64,000 nt of DNA, from assembly GCA_030267565.1 (NCBI GenBank), contig BRXU01000029.1, positions 417,001 to 481,000 on the forward strand, written 5' to 3'. Made by a program: the position numbers and the translations under genes. How positions within the stretch are numbered: the stretch's first letter is position 1; the number at the start of each line of letters is the position of its first letter. This document shows, one piece after another, positions 34,400 through 44,800 of this stretch. The notes under the pieces were generated by a model that had not been told where the DNA came from, did no database searches, and worked only from the letters and a program-made list of their open reading frames with translations. The stretch is from Pleodorina starrii (taxonomy: Eukaryota > Chlorophyta > Chlorophyceae > Chlamydomonadales > Volvocaceae).

Positions 34400-35690
34400 C
34401 GATGCAGCTCGCTGTGCTTCGCTGCGCTGTCACTCGCTCGCTCATCGTAAGGAAGCATAGCGGAGCGTATCGCGGAGTCGTGCGCGCTAAGTCGTGCGCG
34501 CTTGCGCAGCGCTCCGCTACGTTCTGCTGCGCTTTGCTGCGCTGTCGCTCGCTCGGCTATGTTCCACTCTGCTGTGCTCGGCTAGCGTCGCGAAGCATAG
34601 TGCAGCACAGCGGACTGTAGCGAAGCGGAGACTAGCATAGTGAATTGTAGCGTAGCGTAGCGTAGCGTAGCGTAGCGTAGCGTAGCGTAGCGTAGCGTAG
34701 CGTAGCGTAGCGTAGCGTAGCGTAGCGTAGCGTAGCGTAGCGTAGCGTAGCGTAGCGTAGCGTAGCGTAGCGTAGCGTAGCGCAGCATAGCGTACTGTAG
34801 CATCACGTTGCGTACCATAGTGTAGTGCAGCGTGCACGATCGTAAATCGCACGTCACATTTCAACGTGCACGATTGAAGTCGCGCACGTGCGTTCTCGCG
34901 GAGCATAGTGTAGTGTAGCGTCGGTCGCGTCGCGTCGTGTAGTGCAGCGCAACATGCACGATCGCATTGCAATGCTACGCAATGCAACACGACGTCGCGT
35001 CGTCGCGTCATGTAGCCTAGCGTAGCGTCGTGTAGCATAACGTTGCGTAGCGGATCGTAATGGAGCATAGCGGAGCGTAGCGTGGAGCATAACGGAGCGT
35101 AGCATAGCGTCACGTCGCGTCACGTAACGTAGTGCAGCGTCGCGTCGCGTCGCGTCACGTTGCATCGTGTCGCGTCGCGTCGCGTCGCGTCGCATCATGG
35201 AGCGTAGCGTAGTGTAGCGTAGCATAGCGTTGTACAGCGGATCGTAATGGAGCATAGCGGAGCGTAGCATAGCGTAACGTCGCATCACGTAACGTAGTGC
35301 AGCATCACGTCGCGTACCATAATATAGCGCAGCGTGCACTATCGCATTTCGACGTGCACGATTGAAGTCGCGCACGCGCCTTTTCGCGGACCATGGTGTA
35401 GTGTAGCATCATGTCGCGTCGCGTCGCGTCGTGTCGCGTTGCGTCGCATCGTGTCACGTGACGTCGCGTCGCGTCGTGTCGCGTCGTGTCACGTCGAGTC
35501 GTCGTGTCATGTAGCCTAACGTAGCGTAGCGTAGCATAGCGTTGCATAGCGAATCGTAATGGAGCATAGCGGAGCGTAGCGTGGAGCATAGCACAGCGTA
35601 GCATAGCGTTACGTAACGTAGTGTAACGTCGCGCCGCGTTGCGTCGCGACGCGTCGCGTCGTGTCGCGTCGCGTCGGGTCGCGTCCGCAT
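34400..35690. repeat. CGTAG/CGTCG-type satellite block
   Basis: A core of about 27 uninterrupted CGTAG units (34647-34780) is followed by about 900 bp of degenerate GCGTAGC, GTCGCGTC and GGAGCATAGC words. Long minus-strand frames across it (repeating Ala-Thr-Leu-Arg-Tyr) are low-complexity artefacts. Confidence 0.9.
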
Positions 35691-38589
35691 CCGCAAGGGG
35701 CGCTACGGCAGCCCGCGGCCCAAAGGGCGCGCGCTTGTAGGATTGCCCATGTCCGTGCGTGCGTGCATGCGTGTATGTGAAGTAATAGGGGAAGTCAAGA
35801 ATCTCGGCCATCGGAAAGGCTGCATAAGTAAAAGATTACATTCTTTATTGCACGGTAAATTTATTATTGGAACCCAACCTCGTTTAGGAACCCAACCAGT
35901 TTGGCAGTCTCCATGGACCGAGGCCGAGGTCAAACCATCACCTCTCGGCCTATAATTAATTCCAGAAGAGTCATCGTTCCTTAAGGTAGAATTCTGACAT
36001 GAAGGCGTGAAATGAATCTTCGTTTCGGAAACAAACTGTGTTTGCATTGCGAACATTCGTCCCGCGACCACACCACAGCAGCTCTGCTAGCCGGTCCGAT
36101 CGTCTTGACGCATATTGCTATTACAAAGGTTGCAAGGTGCAAACCATGAGGTGCCAACTGCTGGTTGTTGGACGCCAAGCCGCCGATGCACGCACGATTC
36201 ATCTGCGGGCCGCCCAACAAGTCCAGTCGGCAACCTAGGGGACTTCTACTTTCCAAGTCCTGATGTTAAAGTTGTCAAGCCTCCTCTACGACGAATACCT
36301 CGGTAGCGAAGCCTGTGCACTCTCGTCGGCAACTGCACGTCATCATCGCGACCCTCTCAAACAGTTCCGCTGTCCTTCTATTGGCAAGTCAGCCTGCGTG
36401 ATGTGTAAATGATACACTGCATGTCTACTGTCAAGTAACTTCAGCCAATGCGCTGGCCGGAAGAGTTGCACAGTGCCGAGACGGCGCGCGATGCTAAACA
36501 TGGGGCGGATTGCTGAAAGCTCTGGCTGTCTATCAGCAGGAATGTCGACACTCTCACACTTCACGCCCTCGCCGCCCTAGCACTCAACTTAACCCGTACG
36601 GATTTAGTGGGGCCCCGCCCTTTTTCCGGCTTCAAGGAAGCCGACACCAACCCCTTGTCTTAACTCGTGAGTAAAGCAATTACATACATACACCGGATGA
36701 CGTCTCGACTGCATTTATGAGCAAGAGGCACGCAGGCCCAAGCTTAAACTATTTGGCACGGTAATAAATTCAGCAATTGTGATATGAACATACCACCAGA
36801 CAGATAGCACGCAGTCATCTGGCCTAGATTCAAACTCTGTCTCCTACCCGGATGGCCTTTCTTACTTGCACGGCGAGTTACCCGTCATCTATCAGGAAAT
36901 GCGCGGCACCTTGTAAATAAGCAAGCTTGAAATGTACTGTATTAATGCCATGTCTGGCGCATCTACAAGTACATATGTGGTCAAGCACACTGTTCCCTAC
37001 ATTCTTGATCCACCGATCCAGGAGCCAATGCCCAGCAAACGGCTTGGAACAGTACCACGGATGTACAAGTCACAGTCGACGTCGAAGGTGCGTGTGGAAC
37101 CTTACGCCAACTCGAAAGGATTCCGGGAATTGGATGGGTAGCAATATATAATGAGCATGTCCACGGTATGCCGCTAGTAAAGGTGTTGATAGGTAAGCGC
37201 TTATTGCGTGCAAAATTGCCACCTCCGATCTTCCCCAACAGGTAAAGTGGTGGTGTTCATCTCACACCCTCATCCCAGAGAACTTGAGATTGACGGCCCG
37301 ACCCAGAAGAGCAAAATCTCCTTGACACTTGTCGACACACGTCCAGCAGCAGCCGACACCCCCCCAGAGTTCTTACATGTTGATTTGGGCGAGAAAGGCG
37401 CTACACTGCAGTCCGGAGATTTGGTGGTCGCCCGTCTCACATTGACAATCCCAGCCGATGGGGCCGCCAAGCTCGACTTGACGAGTAGTAAGTACATTAT
37501 AGATAGGGCGCGCGCGTCACAGAATAGATTATGTATCGATCGGGCAGACGTCCTTTTTTGCATCAGGTTATGCACTGCTAGCGCTGATCTTATCGAACAG
37601 AAGGTAAACTAGCTATGTCCGCGTCGTCATTCCGCTTATTCGTTTGTTGCCGTGCATGACGTTTGAGGTAGGCGCGGAGCGGACACGCATGCTCGTGTGC
37701 TAAGCAGAGCTTGTGCATATGTGCAATGCCGCGGGGCGAAGGCCCTCCGCGCGCGGCGGATCCATGAAGTATAGATAACTCACTGACCCGGGGGCGGGGC
37801 AGGTAGGGCTTAGGTAGGTAGCCAGCCAGGTATTGCACCGCGTGGTTAATGAAGCCAGCAGCATGTTAATCTGGCCGCAAACGGTCGCATTTATTATAGA
37901 ATGCGGGTTACAGTTACAGTGAGAACCAACCCCGCAGAGCGGATAGCTACGCGTGCTAGCACTGACCCCGCACCGGCCCTTCAATATATACACAGCAGTA
38001 GGCCACACCCCGCATCAGCCACCCAGCCGTCAGGATTCTTAGGGTTCAGCATCACCACCGATCAAGCGTACCAACTACGACCGACCTCGACTCCACATTT
38101 CGGCATAATCTCGTCGTCCTTATCTTAGGGTTTGTGGTCGGGCGGGGAGGCCCGGACTAGAACCCCGCATCTCTACATCTTTCTCTACATCTTTCTCTAC
38201 CGTACGTTAAGCTACCTATATTATAACCTGGATTATTTACTTAATTATGTGCATGAGCGAGACCGCACGGCACATCGTTTTGAGAGACATCTGCATTACG
38301 CCTTGCTTCCTTGAGTCCCCAACACATGACCACCGCCTTAAAATGCAGCATCTGGCATTGGCGCCTCCTCCAAGGAGTCCTCCCGAAGGCGCCAGCCAGC
38401 TAAGCGACAGGCATGAGGCCGCCCGCCGCATGGTGTTGGATTTCCACAACACCCGCCGCTCGGTACGGGAGCTCATCAGCTTGCGGGATGCCTTGGGCAC
38501 CCTTGGCATTGCATATGTTGGACGACAGATGAAATCTGAAACCACAACGGTCATCGAGAAGGCCTCTGAAAAGGTGCGCCACACAGCCA

Positions 38590-38793
<204 letters not shown>

Positions 38794-39390
38794 CATTGAT
38801 TTTTTTATTTGTTTTACCTTTATTTTTATTTTTAGAAATTGTTTATCAGTATATCCGTGGCTGTGAATTAAAGGAGGATGGTGCCCTCACCCTAGATTGG
38901 GCCCAGAAAGCCCCCCACACTGGAACATACATATATAACATAACTTGCGGAAAAACATCACCCGAACTATTTGGCATGCATATTTGCTTGGGCTAAGGTC
39001 AGCCCAACAACAATGATAACATGTGTTCACCGGTCCATTCATTCACCAGTCCGTTCCACGTACGTTCTGTTCACTCATTTTCGCAAGAGGTAGTTTTTGG
39101 AGTTGGCGTATTATATTTGATACTCGATCGCGACCGAGTACCAAATCGACGTGTCAGGATTAGGGTACTTCCCGCGCATAACTTCGTGCGTTAACCATAG
39201 TTAATAATAGCCCAAGGATAACCTCTAGATAGAAAAGGTCATAACAGCTCTCAGGTCGGCATGTGGTTGAGTTTTCTGCCTACTGAACACACCATGGCGG
39301 CCACTACTTGCCGGTTGCGAGTGGCGCTTGCCATTTTGAATGCCTTTTGCGTAGAAAGCGCATAGAAAAAAGATTGCGTCAGTTGTCTGG

Positions 39391-39763
39391 TGTAACGATA
39401 ATTATACTTATAATATTTCCGACTTATAACCAATGGTTAACGGAACTCACTAAAGTGAGGAACGACCGTTGGATTAGTTGGAGACGATAATTGCGGAGCC
39501 CTGTCGTACATCAAGATCTCAAGGCGTCGGTCTCATATGCCGACTGGTGGAGCTTATGGGATTGAATTCTATTTCTCAGGTGTCTGTTGACACCACCTCT
39601 TACTACTGTATGTTTCTGATATTAGTTAGATTAGTGCTGGTAAGCTGTTTAGGTGGGCGCCGTCTTCGTCTCCTTCAACTGGTCGTTCTTCGGTCGTCGC
39701 TCTGGCGACGCCTGGTACCTCGGTGAGTTCCCTTCCGCTGCGTAGCGTAGCTTAAACGTTACA
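39391..39763 (+). repeat. 5' LTR
   Basis: 373 bp, TGTAACGATAATTATAC to TTAAACGTTACA. It should contain the promoter and R region; no confident TATA box is assigned. Confidence 0.95.
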
Positions 39764-39764
39764 A

Positions 39765-39775
39765 TTGGCATCGAG
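39765..39775 (+). promoter_or_regulatory. candidate primer-binding site
   Basis: TTGGCATCGAG begins two bases after the 5' LTR and resembles the TGGTATCAGAG-type site complementary to the 3' end of initiator tRNA-Met used by many plant and algal LTR elements. Confidence 0.45.
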
Positions 39776-39801
39776 TTCTAGGTCGCCTTCGCCGACCAAG
39801 A

Positions 39802-41868
39802 ATGGCCAAGAAGAAGGACAAGACCAAGGCTGTTCCTAAACAACCTTCCTTTAATATTCCTGAGGATGATGCGACTCCAGTCGTATCAGGTCGTGAGCCG
39901 GCTGCGGCCGATCACACCAATCCTCTCCCCGGAGCGACTCCAGTCGCGGTTACGGGTACTAATTCGTCTCCTCAAGGAGCAACTAAGGCCAAAGGATCTA
40001 TGCCTGAGGCCGGCATTCAGCCACAAACTCTTCCGCCGCAAGTCGCCGCTACCATCGCAAATGCAAGCGCGCGACGCGTATGGCGGACTTTCATTAAAAA
40101 GTTTGCAGACATGAAAGACATTCAATTGCCTGCTAACTTCACTTCGCTGCCTGCCGCTGATCTCGTTGCGTTTGCGCAGAGCATCAACATGGACCCTGCG
40201 GCGCCGGCGGCGGCCCTTGCGGCTGCCTTAAACAGCCAGGAGCAGTTCGGACAGGCCATGCAGCTCCAGCAGCAACAGCAGCAGCAGGCCCTCGCTGCCG
40301 GGCAGGACGGCCGCAACGTCGCCCCGGCTCTCGATGCCGCGGCAACCGCGGCCGGCCAGCCGGCCGCACCCGGTCAACCGGGTGTGGAGGCACAACAAGG
40401 CCTTTCTCAGCAGGCGCTGGCGCAGGTGCACCAGGTGTGCACCAACGTGTTTCAACACGCCATGGGCCAGATTGTGACGCTCATGGACGCGCGCTTTGCC
40501 GAGTTCAAGGCGAGCAACGCTAATGGCAACCAGGCAGCGGCCGCAGCTGCAGCGGCGGGCATGGCCGCAGCGGCGGCGGCTGACGCCATGGAAGCCGATG
40601 GCGCAGGCGCAGATGGCCCCTCCTCGGACACCAGCTCTGAGAAGAGCGACAGCAGCGACGACGATGACGCGTCGCCGGCGGGCCGCATCATCAAGTCCAC
40701 CCGCAAGCACATCCTTGCGGAGCTGAAGAAGACGGACATGCGCTCGGGCCGCGAGCGCAGCAAAGCCATGAAGGGCTTCGCTAAAACGTTCGCCAGCCTA
40801 CTAACGCCGGCCCAGGCTGCCAAGATGTCGGCGTCGGAGCTCGTCGCCTCCTGGCAGGAGCGCGGCAATGGCTACATGCGCCTGCACGACTGGGCGCCTC
40901 TGTCCGGCGCCGAGCTGGACCCACGCGCCTACCTGTCGCACCTGGAATTTGATATGCCGCGGGATGCGGACGTCCAGGCGGCGCTGGCCAGCCTCCGCAG
41001 CAACGGCGGCGCGGGCGGAAGCAACGGCGGCGCCGGCGGCAGTACCGCCGGCGGCTGGCAAAGCCAGGAGGTGAGAAAGAAGGTTCCGGAGCCGTATAAG
41101 TTCACGGGGGCCACGGACAAGCATGTCACGTGCGTGCAAACGTGGTTCGATACCTTCATCACCTACTGCGACACCACTCACATCAACCCCATTCAGAACC
41201 TAGCGTTCTTCACCACGGGGGCTGCACAAGAGTGGGTGGTGGGATACATGGGCGACGCGCTGACTAGCGGGGTCGTCGTGACGCGCGAGCAGCTGCGCAC
41301 CGATTTCCTCGTCCAGTTCGGCGATATCCGCCGTCACACTGCCCAGTCCGCACGCGAACGCTTTCACGCGGGGGAGCACAGCATGAAACCGGGCGAAAAG
41401 GTCAACCTGTACACGCAGCGCTTCCGCACGATCGTGCGGGACGCCAAGGGCATGTCTCAGGTGGATCAGATTTTCTGGTACCTTCACGGGCTTCTCCCCG
41501 CACTTAAGAAGGCATGCGCTACGGACGCCCTGGGCAAGGACTGGGTCTCGGTGGAAGATCTCATTCGCTTTGCACTGAGCCAGGAGCTTCGTGCTAACAT
41601 TGCGAAATCCGCTTCTAACGCCCACGCTACGGTGGCCGCTGTTTCTACCCCCTCCCAACCTCGCAAGCAGAAGCGGAAACGCTCCGAGCGCTCCGAGGAC
41701 GGAGACAAGAAGCCCCCCAGGTGCATTCACTGCGCCGAGGAGTTCCCCGACGGCTTCCCGCCGTCGCACTTGCGAAAGTGCGACGTCTTTCAGCGCAAGC
41801 TGAAGGCCGGGTTGATCAAGGACGGCAGCAGGGGCAAGAAGGCGGACCGCAAAGATGGCAAGCGTTAG
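39802..41868 (+). CDS. gag: gag polyprotein of the chromovirus
   Basis: 688 aa from the first ATG after the 5' LTR. The N-terminal third is Ala/Gln/Pro-rich and disordered-looking. A retrotransposon gag (capsid) domain spans about residues 430-600, recognisable by PEPYKFTG, VQTWFDTFITYC, AAQEWVVGYMG and ERFHAGEHSMKPGEKVNLYT. A basic C-terminus has a C-x2-C-x14-H-x3-C cluster (CIHCAEE...SHLRKC), a zinc-binding candidate in place of the usual CCHC knuckle. The frame ends in TAG at 41866-41868, and pol continues in the same frame with no further stop. Pol is therefore probably made by readthrough of this UAG or by reinitiation. Confidence 0.92.
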   Translation: MAKKKDKTKAVPKQPSFNIPEDDATPVVSGREPAAADHTNPLPGATPVAVTGTNSSPQGATKAKGSMPEAGIQPQTLPPQVAATIANASARRVWRTFIKKFADMKDIQLPANFTSLPAADLVAFAQSINMDPAAPAAALAAALNSQEQFGQAMQLQQQQQQQALAAGQDGRNVAPALDAAATAAGQPAAPGQPGVEAQQGLSQQALAQVHQVCTNVFQHAMGQIVTLMDARFAEFKASNANGNQAAAAAAAAGMAAAAAADAMEADGAGADGPSSDTSSEKSDSSDDDDASPAGRIIKSTRKHILAELKKTDMRSGRERSKAMKGFAKTFASLLTPAQAAKMSASELVASWQERGNGYMRLHDWAPLSGAELDPRAYLSHLEFDMPRDADVQAALASLRSNGGAGGSNGGAGGSTAGGWQSQEVRKKVPEPYKFTGATDKHVTCVQTWFDTFITYCDTTHINPIQNLAFFTTGAAQEWVVGYMGDALTSGVVVTREQLRTDFLVQFGDIRRHTAQSARERFHAGEHSMKPGEKVNLYTQRFRTIVRDAKGMSQVDQIFWYLHGLLPALKKACATDALGKDWVSVEDLIRFALSQELRANIAKSASNAHATVAAVSTPSQPRKQKRKRSERSEDGDKKPPRCIHCAEEFPDGFPPSHLRKCDVFQRKLKAGLIKDGSRGKKADRKDGKR

Positions 41869-44800
41869 GCGCTTGGCAAGGACGCGGAGGGTGCGGGTTC
41901 TGACCCGCCAGAGCCAGCACGTGTGTCGAAAGCTCTAGGCTGTCGCGAAGCAGGTCCTAACCTGCCGGTTGCGCGCGTTGCTGTATCCCACGCTCTAGGT
42001 GTTCGGGATGGTGGAATTGGTGCCGTAGGCGCGGCGGGACCCCCGGACCATACGTTGGGGTCTCCGCCGGCCGCTCAGGGGGTCGTTTTTGAGCTTCCTC
42101 CACCTCCACCGCCGGGAAACGACGACCGCATGTTTTGCAGTCGAGAGTTTGCTCGGGTGCAGTCGGAGTTGGGCGTCAAGTTTACCTTTGACGCCGCATG
42201 TAACAATTCTGGCACCAATGCTCTGTGCGTTCCTTTTGCCTCACCCAGCCAATCTTTCTTCGATAAGGACGTTGGCGGGGAAACCCTCTGGATAAATCCA
42301 CCAGTACACGAAGTGGTCAGATGGCAGCAGCACTACGCGAAATGCAAAGCTGCACAGCCCAGCACCACCAGTGCCATGTTCGTAGCCCCCAAGTGGCCCG
42401 TGCTTGAGCAGCACTTTCAGTCTCTAGGCTACGCGCTCTTTAAGGAGTACCCTATTGGAAAGCGGCTTTTCACCACTCCCAATAACGAGCGGGGCAAAGC
42501 TCAGCTCATGGGTATCCATTGGCCGGTCCAGCTTTGGTACGATCCTCCCAAAACGGAGGCTGTACTGCGCTCCGTACAGAACAACTCGGGCTACAGCATG
42601 CACTTCCTCAGCAAAATGTACGGCAAAGAGGCCCAAACGCTCGTTGACAGCGGGGCTTGTGCAGTGGGAGCTGCCGACGGCTTTGTTGGCCAATCTTTGG
42701 TCAACAGCTTGCGCCTAAAGGTGCAGCCAGCGGCGGTTACTTCCGTACGCCTCGCAGACGGTTCGCTCCAGCAACTGTTGGGTCAAGTCGCCGTGCCCAT
42801 CCGCATGGGCACATACCGCGACACAGTGCGCCTCCTTGTGATGCCAGGCGGCATGCCCGGCACGGACATTTTGCTTGGGACAGATTGGCTCAAGCGGCTC
42901 AAGGCCGTTATGAGCTGGGACAGTGATTCGCTCACCCTCCAAAGGGGGGGGAAGAGCCTTACACTGCACCCGACTTACGTACACAGGTCGGCTGACACCG
43001 AACCTGACCCAATCGCGGTCATGAACTACGTGTGCGCGCGGTTGCACCAAGCGACGTCGGTTCCGCTTCTGAGCGCCAAGCAAGCTGCAAAGCTGCTTAC
43101 GCGGGGTGCGCGATCGTACCTAATGCTAGTACGCGAAGATAGCGTTGAGCCCGCGGACCCTACTCGTTGCGAATCCGCGACGGTTGGGGCTGCTACGTCA
43201 ACTGATGCTCCTGCGCCCATCGACCTGGTACCGCAGTCGGAAATAGAAGCACTGAAATCCGAATTTTCAGATGTCTTCGCGGAGCTGAACGAGCCTCCAC
43301 CGGAGCGTCCGGGAATAGGTCACACTATTCCCTTGGTAGAAGGCGCTCAGCCTCCCGCAAAACGTATGTACCGCTTAACTCAGGCTGAGCGGGAAGAGGT
43401 CAAAAAGCAAGTAGCGGATTTGCTTGCTAAAGGGTTCATCGAACCGAGCACCTCCCCATTCGGTGCGCCTGTTCTGTTTGTCGAAAAACAGGACAAGACC
43501 CTTCGAATGTGTTTGGATTATAGAGCATTAAACAAAATCACTGTCAAGCGGAGATACCCAATGCCGTCCATAACCGACCTCTTCGACCAGTTGCAAGGCG
43601 CAAAAGTCTTTTCAAGCCTTGACTTGCAACAGGGTTACTACCAAATCCGCATTACACCTGAGGACAGACCTAAAACGAGCTTCCTCACGCCTGAGGGACA
43701 GTTTCAGTTCAAGGTCCTTTGTTTCGGCCTGACTAATGCGCCCGCAACGTTCCAATCCACCATGGCAACGATTTTTCGGGAGCACATTGGTCGATTTGTT
43801 CTCGTGTATTTGGACGATATACTTATTTTTTCTAAAACGGCACAAGAACATGTACGGCACCTCCGTATTGTACTTGAGCTGTTACGTGAGCACAAGTTCA
43901 GGGCAAAATTGCCTAAGTGCGACTTCAATAAAGCGGAATTGAAGTTTTTGGGGCACATCGTGGGCAGGGACGGCCTTAAGGTCGACCCGTCTAAAGTAAA
44001 AGTGGTACAGGACTGGGCCACTCCCACAAACGTTTCGCGTCTCAGGTCATTCCTGGGATTAGCGAATTATTTTAGGCGATTTATACAGGGTTATTCATCG
44101 CTCGTTGCCCCACTCACGTCATTGACGGGTGCTCAAGTACCTTGGGATTGGACACCGGAATGCCAATCCGCGTTTAATGGCGTGAAGCACGCACTTACGA
44201 ACGCACCGGTGTTAGTTCTGCCAGAACTGGACAAACCTTTTGAGGTTTGGTCCGACGCGTCCGTATTCGGGACGGGTGCCATCCTCTTGCAGGACGGTCG
44301 GCCGGTGGCTTACACAAGCCAGAAGTTTACTCCTGCGGAGATAAACTACACAACCACCGACCAGGAATGCCTTGGGGTTATCCATGCGTTAACCGAATGG
44401 AGGTGCTATCTTGACGGGGCACAGCACGTCACTTTAGTCACCGATCACCAACCCCTGGTATATCTGCAAGACCAGAAAAGCAATAATTTGCTTTCGCGCC
44501 GCCAAGCGCGCTGGATGGAATACCTTTCTCGTTTCAAGTTCGAATGGGAATATCGTCCGGGCAGAATTAACGTGGCCGACCCTATTAGCAGGGTACACGA
44601 GCCTACGGTGGCAGCTGCGCTCACACGGTCAAGCATCGTCGCTGATCTCTTGACGCGGATCCAGCGAGGGTACCACAAGGACCCATCCTTTGCTGACCCA
44701 TTACGGATAGCTGGGCTGTACTATAACACGTCGCGAGGCCTCTGGCAAAAAGGCCAACGGGTGGTGATCCCCGACGCTGACGGGTTGCGCGATCTGATCA

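Larger units (their letters stand above)
33380..36655. mobile_element. composite GGGGCCCC-ended insertion in M11 copy 3 exon 1
   Basis: The insertion interrupts the signal-peptide codons: the left flank GCCGCTGTTTTT is followed by GGGCGGGGCCCC, and the right end reads GGGGCCCCGCCCTTTTTCC then a GGAAGCCGACACCAACCCC tail before TTAACTCGTGAG resumes. Its outer parts match 51640-52812. Between CCCTGTAG (33424) and GATTGCCCATG (about 35740) it holds a further nested block with the foldback and CGTAG satellite. No transposase frame was identified. Confidence 0.65.

Noticed and set aside
34517..35811. Several 80-198 codon minus-strand frames rich in Ala-Thr-Leu-Arg-Tyr
   Set aside because: Low-complexity CGTAG/CGTCG satellite; no biological signal beyond periodicity.
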